Under the pieces are notes generated by a model. That model saw only the letters and a program-made list of their open reading frames with translations, searched no databases and was not told where the DNA came from. Positions 45,653 through 53,837 of a stretch of DNA of 64,000 nucleotides are shown here, piece by piece. Position 1 is the first letter of the stretch; every line of letters starts with the position of its first letter. The stretch comes from Haliea sp. E1-2-M8 (GTDB taxonomy: Bacteria > Pseudomonadota > Gammaproteobacteria > Pseudomonadales > Halieaceae): NCBI RefSeq assembly GCF_030649675.1, contig NZ_JAUTDR010000007.1, positions 142,024 to 206,023 of the forward strand. The letters run 5' to 3'. A program made the position numbers and the translations under genes.

Positions 45653-46701
45653 GTGAACCAAAGATTACAATCGCCGGCCGTGAAATATCCTGCAACCAGC
45701 CGCCCTACATCATCGCCGAGCTCTCAGCCAACCATAACGGCAAGCTGGAAATCGCGTTAAAGATCATTGAGGAGGCTGCCAAAGCGGGCGCCGATGCGGT
45801 AAAGCTTCAGACCTATCGTCCGGATACCATCACCCTCGATTCAGATGCGGATGAGTTCAAGATCAAGGGCGGTCTCTGGGATGGCCGTACGCTTTACGAG
45901 CTGTACCAGGAAGCCCATATGCCCTGGGAATGGCACAAGCCCCTGTTCGAGCACGCCAAGAAAGTTGGCATCACCATTTTCAGCTCCCCGTTCGATACAA
46001 CAGCGGTAGATCTGCTGGAAGACCTGAACGCACCGGCCTACAAGATCGCCTCCTTCGAAGCCGTGGATCTGCCGCTAATCCGCTATGTGGCCGGCACCGG
46101 CAAACCAATGATCATCTCCACCGGTATGGCCGATGTTGACGAGATTGAAGAAGCCATTACCGCTGCGCGAGAGGGTGGCTGTAAGGAGCTCGCGATTCTG
46201 CATTGCGTCAGCGGCTATCCCGCTCCTGCAGAAGATTACAACCTACGCACTATCGGAGACATGATCGCACGGTTTGGCCTGGTAACAGGGCTCTCTGACC
46301 ACACCCTCTGCAATGCCACTGCTATTGCCAGTGTGGTGTTAGGCGCCTCCATGATAGAGAAGCACTTTACGCTGGACCGTAACGGTGGCGGCCCGGACGA
46401 CAGTTTCTCACTGGAACCTGCGGATCTCGCCGCATTGTGTCGGGATAGCAAAACCGCCTGGGGGGCATTAGGGCAGGTGGACTACGGTCGAAAATCCAGC
46501 GAAGGAGGGAATGCACAGTTTCGGCGGTCACTCTACTTCACAAAGAACATGAAGGCGGGAGAGGTCATTACGGAGGACTGTGTTCGGAGCGTCCGGCCGG
46601 GCTATGGAGTGGCGCCAAAACACTTAGAGCGAGTTCTGGGCCGCAAAGTCGCCCATGCAATTAGTGCCAATACACCGGTGACAGAAGAAGTACTGGGTTG
46701 A
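45649..46701 (+). CDS. pseI: Pseudaminic acid synthase
   Basis: Condenses the PseG product with phosphoenolpyruvate. 350 residues, NeuB-type. IIAELSANHNGKLEIALKI at the N-terminus, KLQTYRPDTITLDS, SSPFDTTAVDLLEDLNAPAYK, the metal/PEP region ILHCVSGYPAPAEDYNL, and GLSDHTLCNATAIAS. A C-terminal antifreeze-like SAF domain (MKAGEVITEDCVRSVRPGYG) is intact. ATGA overlap with pseH. Closes the complete pseBCFGHI set. A broken relative lies at 49397. Confidence 0.96.
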   Translation: MSEPKITIAGREISCNQPPYIIAELSANHNGKLEIALKIIEEAAKAGADAVKLQTYRPDTITLDSDADEFKIKGGLWDGRTLYELYQEAHMPWEWHKPLFEHAKKVGITIFSSPFDTTAVDLLEDLNAPAYKIASFEAVDLPLIRYVAGTGKPMIISTGMADVDEIEEAITAAREGGCKELAILHCVSGYPAPAEDYNLRTIGDMIARFGLVTGLSDHTLCNATAIASVVLGASMIEKHFTLDRNGGGPDDSFSLEPADLAALCRDSKTAWGALGQVDYGRKSSEGGNAQFRRSLYFTKNMKAGEVITEDCVRSVRPGYGVAPKHLERVLGRKVAHAISANTPVTEEVLG

Positions 46702-46774
46702 TGCTGGTCCGACGCTCAGGCGCTTCTCGAAATTAACTCTGAAGCTAGCAATCTCTTGGTAGCCCCTCAATCTC

Positions 46775-46841
46775 GTTCACCGATTCAACATACTGGCGTT
46801 GCCGACCTGAGTGCAGCCTATGCATTTCGTGCGGTAGCCTG
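46775..46841 (+). promoter_or_regulatory. Third leader copy: degenerate palindrome and ops-like element
   Basis: GTTCACCGATTCAAC (46775-46789) is a decayed form of the 15-mer seen at 36000 and 37196. TGCGGTAGCCTG (46830-46841) is identical to the ops-like elements of copies 1 and 2, and the surrounding TGCATT...GCC is also kept. The flanking leader has diverged strongly, so the 12-mer stands out as preserved. Confidence 0.55.
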
Positions 46842-46869
46842 CCTAATCGCCCAGTTTTCACCACCGCCC

Positions 46870-47033
46870 ATGCCCGACACCGAACAGTGCCTAGAAGTTA
46901 TGCGTCTGCGGCAAAATAAGTCGACATTGCCCAGCGATAGATAGGCCTGCAGTTCGGTATTTTAGCCCGGGCGAGCTGAACTGTTGCCCCTAGGTGCTAT
47001 TTGGGCAAGGCTGGATGAATATGGACAATGACC
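46870..47033 (+). pseudogene. EPS-associated MarR-family regulator, decayed copy 3
   Basis: Begins MPDTEQCLEVMRLRQNK like the other two copies, then stops at 46944. The DNA continues to align with copy 2 in fragments: CCTGCAG, GAGCTGAACTGTTGCC, GGATGAATATGGACAATGA correspond to the recognition helix and wing region (LQLG, GLNYCL, WVKMDN). Numerous substitutions and small indels destroy the frame. This is an old duplicate at the border between the pse block and the AT-rich block. Confidence 0.7.
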
Positions 47034-47555
47034 GTTCCCAACCTATAAACACGAGCCACAACAAGGCAATAAACTCCTCTGTGACTGTTGCTTTCAGCAG
47101 TTTATACCACCACGGTCTACGTTTTCCACTGAGGTATTCGGTGCCACATCAAAAGGCGGCTCAAATACAATGAAATATTTCGTTACAGGCCGCGCGTCCC
47201 GGCGATGCACCAATAGGAGGTCGACATGACCAGCGTTGAACTCACCGCTGAGTCGTTATCGAGCTGCGACTGCGTGGCGATTGCTAAAGACCATGACGGA
47301 TTCGACTACGAGTTTAGCCACCAAAATGTTAGTCTGATTGGGGATAGTTGTGGGCGTTATCGGGATAGTTCAAAGAAAGTGTGGTCAACGTTGATTTTAG
47401 GACCGATAAAAGTGTTCTTATCGGATTTTGTACCAGTCGTTTTAACACCAGCATGAGCCGCATACCATCAGTAATGCCTAAAAACTACACTCAACGGCAA
47501 ATTGAGAAACTGCTCGCGCCTTTTAACATATTTTTAATGGTTGTTTAAATTTGAC
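47034..47555. other. Gap at the composition boundary; weak ORFs and one hairpin
   Basis: Contains a 76-codon frame (47226-47456) with a very good AGGAGG ribosome site (MTSVELTAESLSSCDCVA) but no family resemblance. A 32-codon frame (47453-47548) reads MPKNYTQRQIEKLLAPF after a few residues and is also unrecognised. A perfect 7-bp stem CCGATAA/TTATCGG with an 8-base loop (47403-47424) lacks a proper T-run. Either frame could be a small gene or an insertion-sequence scrap. From here on the DNA is visibly AT-richer. Confidence 0.35.
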
Positions 47556-49361
47556 ATGTTCATAGAAACCTTAAAAAAAATTCTTGATCTATTTTCCTAT
47601 AAGGAGCGTGGTACAGCGTATCTTTTGTTTGCCATGATACTTGTTATGGCGCTACTGGATATGACTGGGGTAGCATCGATAACGCCCCTTCTGGCGGTTT
47701 TGGCGAATCCAGAAGTTGTAGAAACCAATGTATATTTGGCAGCCATGTATGAATACCTTGGGTTTTCAGACCGGAGGAGTTTTCTATACTTTCTTGGGGT
47801 CGCTGCCTTCGTGTTGTTGGTTGTATCCGTCACATTTAAAGGTATAACTATCTACTGTATTTTGCGTTTTACCCATATGCGCAATTACTCTTTGAGTAAA
47901 CGCTTGGTAAAGGGATATTTAAATCAGCCATATGAATGGTTTCTGGATCGTCATAGCGCAGACCTTGGAAAGACTGTCCTTTCAGAAGTCGAACAGGTAA
48001 CGCAGGGCGCGATGATCCCTATGATGCAGCTTGTTGCACAAGGGTCTGTTGTTGTGGCGCTCGTATCATTACTCATACTTGTGAATCCCTGGCTCGCAGT
48101 AATCATCGCAATTACGCTCGGCTGTGCATATGCATTGATCTATGTGATTCTTAGAAAGTATCTGCTGCATATTGGTGAAGATCGCGTGGTAGCAAACAAA
48201 GAACGTTTTGCTAGTGTGCAAGAAGCCTTTGGGGGAATAAAAGATGTGAAAATTGGAGCTTTGGAAAGCGAGTTTATTGGGCGGTTTAAAGGTCCCGCAC
48301 GTCGCTATGCCGAGCATCAAGCAGCTTCACAGGCTGTGAGCTATCTCCCTAGGTATTTACTTGAGGTCGTTGCTTTTGGCGGCATGATAGTCGTCATGCT
48401 TTCACTGATGGCTGACGCAGATGGCTTGCATGAGGTGTTGCCGCTGATAGGCTTGTATGCGTTTGCTGGCTATCGATTGCTACCCGCACTTCAGCAGGTC
48501 TATGCACAGCTCGTGAATCTACGTTATTCTAAGCCGGCCTTGGATGCGCTCCATGCTGATTTACAAGTGCTGCGGGATTCGGATGATAGGAACGGAGGTT
48601 CCACGTCTGCGAAGTCCATGAAGTTTAGACATCACATACAGTTACAAAATGTGAGCTACCGTTACCCTAAAGCCGAGAATTCATCACTGTCAAATTTGTG
48701 TTTGAAAGTCGAAGCAAATACGACCGTGGGAATTGTTGGTTCTTCTGGTTCTGGCAAGACCACAACGGCTGATATAATTTTAGGCCTTCTAAGCCCGGCT
48801 ACCGGAAATCTTCTGGTGGATGGCATTGTTATCCACCCCGGAAATGTTAGATCGTGGCAGCGATGTATTGGCTATGTCCCGCAGCAAATCTATCTGTCAG
48901 ATGCTAGCGTCGCTTCCAATATTGCCTTTGGTCTAACAGGCGATCAGATTGACACGGAGGCGGTGGAGGAGGCTGCGCGTATCGCAAATTTGCATCAGTT
49001 TGTTACGACAGAGTTATCGGAGGGATACAAAACAGCTGTTGGCGAGCGAGGTGTTCGTTTGTCAGGGGGGCAGCGTCAGCGAATTGGTATCGCGCGGGCT
49101 CTTTACCACCGCCCCGAGTTGCTAATCTTCGATGAGGCGACTAGCGCCTTGGATAACATTACTGAGCAGGTGGTGATGGAGGCTGTCCACAATCTTTCCC
49201 ATCAAAAAACAATAATTATAATTGCACACCGTCTTTCCACAGTGCGCCCATGTGACGATATCTATTTATTGGAGCGTGGGCAGGTAGAGGCTAGAGGGAC
49301 CTACAAAGATCTGGTTAGTGAAAACGAACGATTTTCTATCATGGCCAAAGGTGAAGCTTAA
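47556..49361 (+). CDS. ABC exporter, fused permease and ATPase (PglK/MsbA-like)
   Basis: 601 residues from the first ATG; a TTG 15 bases upstream is less likely. Six transmembrane helices in the first ~330 residues (YLLFAMILVMALLDMTGVAS, GGMIVVMLSLMADADGLHEV) and a C-terminal ATPase: Walker A GSSGSGKTT near 395, signature LSGGQRQRIGIARAL near 500, Walker B LLIFDEATSALD, H-loop IIAHRLS. The sequence resembles PglK, which flips lipid-linked oligosaccharides. It may serve as an alternative flippase to the Wzx at 39842. First gene after the third leader. Confidence 0.92.
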   Translation: MFIETLKKILDLFSYKERGTAYLLFAMILVMALLDMTGVASITPLLAVLANPEVVETNVYLAAMYEYLGFSDRRSFLYFLGVAAFVLLVVSVTFKGITIYCILRFTHMRNYSLSKRLVKGYLNQPYEWFLDRHSADLGKTVLSEVEQVTQGAMIPMMQLVAQGSVVVALVSLLILVNPWLAVIIAITLGCAYALIYVILRKYLLHIGEDRVVANKERFASVQEAFGGIKDVKIGALESEFIGRFKGPARRYAEHQAASQAVSYLPRYLLEVVAFGGMIVVMLSLMADADGLHEVLPLIGLYAFAGYRLLPALQQVYAQLVNLRYSKPALDALHADLQVLRDSDDRNGGSTSAKSMKFRHHIQLQNVSYRYPKAENSSLSNLCLKVEANTTVGIVGSSGSGKTTTADIILGLLSPATGNLLVDGIVIHPGNVRSWQRCIGYVPQQIYLSDASVASNIAFGLTGDQIDTEAVEEAARIANLHQFVTTELSEGYKTAVGERGVRLSGGQRQRIGIARALYHRPELLIFDEATSALDNITEQVVMEAVHNLSHQKTIIIIAHRLSTVRPCDDIYLLERGQVEARGTYKDLVSENERFSIMAKGEA

Positions 49362-49396
49362 TTCAACGAGGCCATATAAGGAAAAGTAATGACGCT

Positions 49397-49856
49397 AAAT
49401 CACTACCAGGCATGATTCGTCGATTTGGTCTCGTGTCAGACGATACGCTTGACAATACCACGGTAGTAGCAAGTGTGACGTTAAGCGCCTCTATTATAGA
49501 AAGGCACTTCACGCTAAATAGAAAGGGTGGCGGACCTGATAACAGCTTCTCCCTTGAGCCCCGTGAATTTCTCGCTTTATGCCGTGATGCACAGGCCGCA
49601 TGGGATGCTCTGGGCGAGGTGGAGTATGGAAAAAAAATCGAGCGAGCAAGGAAATGTTCAGTTTCGACGATCGCTCAATTTCGTGAAAGATCTCGAAGCT
49701 GGCCAGCTCATTACCTCTGAAGCTGTGCGTAGCAACCGCCCTGTGTATTGTTTGTCGCCGAAGTATCTCGAAAAGTGCTTGGGATCATGTGTAAACCAAC
49801 CGCTACACGCTGGAACCCCAGTTGACTGGAAAATGTTTGGTGATGAGAGTGAGTAA
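49397..49856 (+). pseudogene. C-terminal relic of a second PseI/NeuB-like synthase
   Basis: Homologous to the last ~160 residues of PseI at 45649: MIRRFGLVSDDTLDNTTVVA, SIIERHFTLNRKGGGPDNSF, then a frameshift in an eight-A run (49629-49636) where seven would keep frame, and SSEQGNVQFRRSLNFVKDLE, AGQLITSEAVRSNRP onward to the end. The TIM-barrel N-terminal half is missing altogether. Divergence from pseI is high, so it is a remnant of a different nonulosonic-acid synthase gene rather than a recent copy. Confidence 0.82.
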
Positions 49857-50844
49857 GTTCAGTTCGGCGCTCATTGGTTGCGGAATGATTGGGAGTCGTT
49901 TTTCTGACGACCCGAGGATTAAAGGAATATATAGCCACGCTGGCGCCTACGATGTCAGCTCGAATGTAACTCTTGGCTCCCTATGTGACACTGATAAAGT
50001 GGCACTGTCTGAGTGTGCTCGGCATTGGGGGATAGAGAACACTTACAGCGATGTCGCTGAGTTGCTGGAGAAAGAAAAGCCAGAAATCGTCAGTATTTGC
50101 ACACCAGATGAAACACATGCTGCGATATTTCGAAGAATTTTGGATGCGGAATCAATTCGAGGGGTTCTCATTGAAAAGCCTATTGGTTTAGATGTTCAGG
50201 AGGTTCGCGACTTGATTACAATGGCCGCAGAGCGTGGTGTAGTTCTTGCTGTGAATTATAGCCGTCGATATTCGGCAGGGTTTGACCGCGCAAGACAGTT
50301 AATAAAGAATGGTGGTATTGGGGAAATACAATTAGTTTCCGGTTACTATACAAAAGGTGTGTTACACAACGGCACACACTGGTTCGACTTGGCTCGATAT
50401 TTGGTGGGTGCAATCGATACCGTACGGGCCGCTGGGCGTCAAAGCGGTGCTGTTAAAGACCCAACTCTTGATGTGCAATTGAAATTTGCCTCTGGTGCCG
50501 AGGGCGTTTTATATGGTTGCTCCGATGACCAGTTTAGTATTTTTGAAATGGATATATTAGGATCGAAAGGTCGCGTTCGAATACTGGATTCAGGCCACAA
50601 AATTGAGGAATCAATTGTGGAGGAGAGCAAGTTTTACAGTGGCTATAACTCGTTGAGTATCAAAGATAGCTGGGATGGGGAGATTAATACTGCGATGGTC
50701 TGCGCGATCGAAAATTTAGTGGAGTGTGTTTCGCATGGGGGTGTGCCCCGGTGTAGTGGGTATGACGGTTTAGAAGCCCTAAAAATCGGAGTGGGCGCTA
50801 TTAAGTCTTGGAAAACCTGTGTCCCGGTGACTTTGGGCGATTAG
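49843..50844 (+). CDS. Gfo/Idh/MocA-family sugar oxidoreductase
   Basis: 333 residues. Rossmann start SSALIGCGMIGSRFSDDP, then VSICTPDETHAAIF and the catalytic block LIEKPIGLDVQEV with the conserved EKP lysine. Members with adjacent DegT aminotransferase and acyltransferase genes oxidise C3 of UDP-GlcNAc or its uronic acid (GnnA/WlbA route). The ATG lies inside the end of the pseI relic. Substrate assignment rests on the neighbours (aminotransferase at 52009, acetyltransferase at 53286). Confidence 0.88.
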   Translation: MRVSKFSSALIGCGMIGSRFSDDPRIKGIYSHAGAYDVSSNVTLGSLCDTDKVALSECARHWGIENTYSDVAELLEKEKPEIVSICTPDETHAAIFRRILDAESIRGVLIEKPIGLDVQEVRDLITMAAERGVVLAVNYSRRYSAGFDRARQLIKNGGIGEIQLVSGYYTKGVLHNGTHWFDLARYLVGAIDTVRAAGRQSGAVKDPTLDVQLKFASGAEGVLYGCSDDQFSIFEMDILGSKGRVRILDSGHKIEESIVEESKFYSGYNSLSIKDSWDGEINTAMVCAIENLVECVSHGGVPRCSGYDGLEALKIGVGAIKSWKTCVPVTLGD

Positions 50845-50858
50845 TTGAGATAATTAGC

Positions 50859-51998
50859 GTGCCCGTTGTTGCAACGGTTTGTGGAGACCCGGGTGGGGCG
50901 AATGCGCTAGTACCCGTACTGAAATTGCTTGAATTTGAACCTGACGTGCGTTTGCTTAATTTTGCATACAATGAAGGTATCGCTGTACTAAGTCGAAGCG
51001 ATTTGACTTGCACCTCACTATCTTCGAAATCCGATACGGACATTGCGATTGATTACTTGAACAACATTGACGCGAATTGTTTACTCACGGCCACTTCAGT
51101 GAACAGTACAAATTGGGAGCGGTTTTTTTTGGCGGCAGCTCGGGAGCTTTCAATACCTTCCATCGCGGTGCTTGATTTTTGGTCAAGTTATAGAGCGCGG
51201 TTTTCTGATGAAGGTGGCGCGGAAATAATCTTGCCGGATAAGCTCGCAGTAATGGATGAGCGGGCGAAGGCAGAGGCAGTCAGGGCCGGGTTACCGGAAT
51301 CTCATATTGTGGTTACCGGTCAACCGGCTTTTGACGCCCTTTCTAAAACCCGTCGATTATTCAACAATGATCTCAAACTCCAGCAGCGGACTTCCCTATC
51401 TGTAAGTGAGGATGAACTCTTGGTGTTGTTTGTTTCGCAGCCTCTGCACGAGATGCAGGCCACACATGGACTGGCTGGACAAGGGTTTAATGAGTTCCAA
51501 GTAGTGCAAGAGGTACTCGAGTCTCTAGAGTGCATAGCGCAAAAGAGCGGGCGTAAAATCCTATTTCTCATAAGACTCCACCCGCGGGAACTCTCTAGCA
51601 AATATGACTGGCTAGAGTCGAGTCATATCCGAATAGCGACATCAACGATCGGCAGTTCAAGAGAGATTGCGATGAGTGCTAATTTGGTTGTTGGTATGAA
51701 TTCTGTCTTGCTACTTGAAGCTTGCTATTTAGGATGTGTCGTGGTGAGTGTGCAGCCAAGTATGACAGGGAAAGACAATCTTCCAACTAATTCATTGGGT
51801 GTAAGTTACGCTGTGTATGAGTCCAAGAAAATATGCATGAGCTTGGAGAAGTATTTGTTGAACCCTATAGCTAGAGAGTCGATGATATCTCGTGGGAAAT
51901 GCCTAAGCGAAGGTGGGGGCGCCGCTAGACGTATTTCGGCATTGGTATTGAGTGACCTACAAACGGCGAGCACTCCGGGCGCCGAGTTCCTAAGTTGA
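50859..51998 (+). CDS. GT-B-fold sugar-nucleotide epimerase or glycosyltransferase-like protein
   Basis: 379 residues from GTG 50859. N-terminal VATVCGDPGGANALVPVLK and C-terminal nucleotide-sugar region with MSANLVVGMNSVLLLEACYL resemble UDP-GlcNAc 2-epimerase or capsule-type glycosyltransferases; a central ILPDKLAVMDERAKAEAVRAG and VVTGQPAFDALSK support a two-domain GT-B fold. No glycosyltransferase family can be fixed by eye. If an epimerase, it would convert the product of the Gfo/DegT steps; if a transferase, it would add one residue of the repeat unit. Confidence 0.7.
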   Translation: MPVVATVCGDPGGANALVPVLKLLEFEPDVRLLNFAYNEGIAVLSRSDLTCTSLSSKSDTDIAIDYLNNIDANCLLTATSVNSTNWERFFLAAARELSIPSIAVLDFWSSYRARFSDEGGAEIILPDKLAVMDERAKAEAVRAGLPESHIVVTGQPAFDALSKTRRLFNNDLKLQQRTSLSVSEDELLVLFVSQPLHEMQATHGLAGQGFNEFQVVQEVLESLECIAQKSGRKILFLIRLHPRELSSKYDWLESSHIRIATSTIGSSREIAMSANLVVGMNSVLLLEACYLGCVVVSVQPSMTGKDNLPTNSLGVSYAVYESKKICMSLEKYLLNPIARESMISRGKCLSEGGGAARRISALVLSDLQTASTPGAEFLS

Positions 51999-52008
51999 GC
52001 ATATTACA

Positions 52009-53289
52009 ATGATTGAAGAAAAACTTGCGTTATTCGGAGGGCCCAAAACTATTGGTCGCACCTTCAAAAAGTATAACCCAATTGGCCCGGAGGAAGTTGC
52101 AGCTGCCAAGGAGGTAGTTGAAAGCGGTGTGCTCTCGCAATATCTCGGCGTTTGGCATGCGGATTTCTATGGCGGTCCAAAGGTTCAAGAGTTTGAGAGG
52201 GCGAGTGAGTCCTACTTTAATGTAAAGCATGCAATCACGGTGAATTCCTGGACTTCTGGATTAGTGGCCGCAATTGGCGCTATTGGTATTGAGCCTGGTG
52301 ACGAGGTTATTGTCAGCCCGTGGACGATGAGCGCGAGTGCGACTGCTATTTTACATTGGAACGCGATTCCGGTGTTTGCTGATATTGAGTCGCGAACATT
52401 TTGCCTTGATCCGGATTCCGTACGAGCAAACATAACGCCTTACACCAAAGCAATTATGGCGGTTGATATTTTTGGCCACTCGGCGAATATGGAAGCCATT
52501 TGTGAAATTGCTCAAGAATTCGGCTTGAAAGTCATTAGTGATTCCGCTCAGTCGCCAAGTGCGAAATATCACGGCCGTTATGCGGGCACGATTGCTGACA
52601 TAGGGGGCTTTAGCCTGAACTATCACAAGCACATACATACCGGTGAGGGAGGCATATTAGTTACTGATGACGATGTATTGGCAGAAAAACTGAGGCTAAT
52701 ACGCAATCACGCCGAGGTGGTGGTTGGGCCAAAGGGGCATACAGACCTGGTCAACATGATTGGTCATAACTTCCGGCTAGGCGAAATTGAGTGTGCGATT
52801 GGAATTGAGCAATTAAAAAAACTAGATAGGTTGGTTGCCAGCCGCCAGAAGGCGGCGGAGCGAATTACAGAGGGTTTGCGCGCGCTTGAAGGTTTAACGC
52901 TGCCAATAGTAGAAGAGGAGTGCACACACGTTTACTATGTCTATCCAATGACACTGAACTGTGACCAATTAGGTGTGTCGCGCGAGCGTATTGTTGAAGC
53001 CCTTATTGCCGAAGGTGTCGAAGGTCTATTAATCGGCTATCAAAATATTCACCTACTTCCCATGTACCAGAATAAAATTGCGTATGGGTCGAAAGGGTTC
53101 CCTTGGTCAGCGGGTTTCTGTCAAAGAGAAGTTGTGTATACCAAGGGGATTTGCCCGGTAGCAGAACAACTACATGACGAATCATATATTGGATATGCAA
53201 TATGTGTTGCTGAAATGGAGGAATCTGAAGTGGAGCTGCTAGTACAGGCATTCCGAAAGGTTTGGAAAAATATGGGCGAACTACAATGA
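52009..53289 (+). CDS. DegT/DnrJ/EryC1/StrS-family aminotransferase
   Basis: 426 residues. PLP-dependent sugar aminotransferase: VNSWTSGLVAAIGAIGIEPG near the N-terminus, DSAQSPSAKYHGRYAG with the PLP-binding Asp, and FSLNYHKHIHTGEGG with the Schiff-base Lys. The His next to that Lys and TGEGG differ from the common SFxxxKxxTTGEGG spacing only slightly. It should install an amino group on the keto sugar made by the oxidoreductase at 49843. Overlaps the acetyltransferase gene by four bases. Confidence 0.92.
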   Translation: MIEEKLALFGGPKTIGRTFKKYNPIGPEEVAAAKEVVESGVLSQYLGVWHADFYGGPKVQEFERASESYFNVKHAITVNSWTSGLVAAIGAIGIEPGDEVIVSPWTMSASATAILHWNAIPVFADIESRTFCLDPDSVRANITPYTKAIMAVDIFGHSANMEAICEIAQEFGLKVISDSAQSPSAKYHGRYAGTIADIGGFSLNYHKHIHTGEGGILVTDDDVLAEKLRLIRNHAEVVVGPKGHTDLVNMIGHNFRLGEIECAIGIEQLKKLDRLVASRQKAAERITEGLRALEGLTLPIVEEECTHVYYVYPMTLNCDQLGVSRERIVEALIAEGVEGLLIGYQNIHLLPMYQNKIAYGSKGFPWSAGFCQREVVYTKGICPVAEQLHDESYIGYAICVAEMEESEVELLVQAFRKVWKNMGELQ

Positions 53290-53837
53290 TATATAGACTC
53301 AGTAATGAGTATTTTGTACGGACATTATGTGAGAAGGATATCGAAGGCCCTTATCGGTCTTGGTTCGAAGATCAGGAAGTGTGCCGATTTAATTCTCACG
53401 GCAAGTATGCCAAAACCGATGCTTGGTTGCGTCGCTTTATTGAATCAATTGACGATGCGGAAATGGTCGTCTGGGCCATTTGTCATGAGACAGATGGACA
53501 TATAGGAAACCTTAGTTTACAAGCGCTATCGATGATAAATCGTAGTGCTGAATTTGCGATTCTTCTTGGTGACCGGCGACATTGGAACCGCGGTGTTGGC
53601 AGGTTAGCGTCTCTCCAGCTTTTTGAGCATGGATTTCGAAAACTTAATCTCAATAGAATATATTGTGGAACAGCATCAACTAACAAAGGTATGCAGAACT
53701 TGGCGGTTTCCTTAGGCATGCAAAAAGAGGGGCTGAGGCGGTCACATTTGTATTTGGAAGGGAGCTGGGTAGACGTTGTTGAGTATGGAGTTTTGAGTAC
53801 TGAATTTTCGATGGAATCGGGGGACAAAAACCGTTGA
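53286..53837 (+). CDS. GNAT-family N-acyltransferase
   Basis: 183 residues starting at the ATG overlapping the DegT stop (ATGA). GNAT markers: FVRTLCEKDIEGPYRSWF, acetyl-CoA loop RHWNRGVGRLASLQLF and NRIYCGTASTNKGMQNLAV, LGMQKEGLRRSHLYL. The likely substrate is the amino sugar made by the preceding aminotransferase, giving an N-acylated sugar. Distinct from pseH by sequence. Stop overlaps the next gene (TTGA). Confidence 0.88.
   Translation: MIYRLSNEYFVRTLCEKDIEGPYRSWFEDQEVCRFNSHGKYAKTDAWLRRFIESIDDAEMVVWAICHETDGHIGNLSLQALSMINRSAEFAILLGDRRHWNRGVGRLASLQLFEHGFRKLNLNRIYCGTASTNKGMQNLAVSLGMQKEGLRRSHLYLEGSWVDVVEYGVLSTEFSMESGDKNR

Noticed and set aside
49629..49636. A8 run in the pseI relic as programmed frameshifting
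   Set aside because: The whole N-terminal half of the enzyme is missing, so a functional product is impossible.
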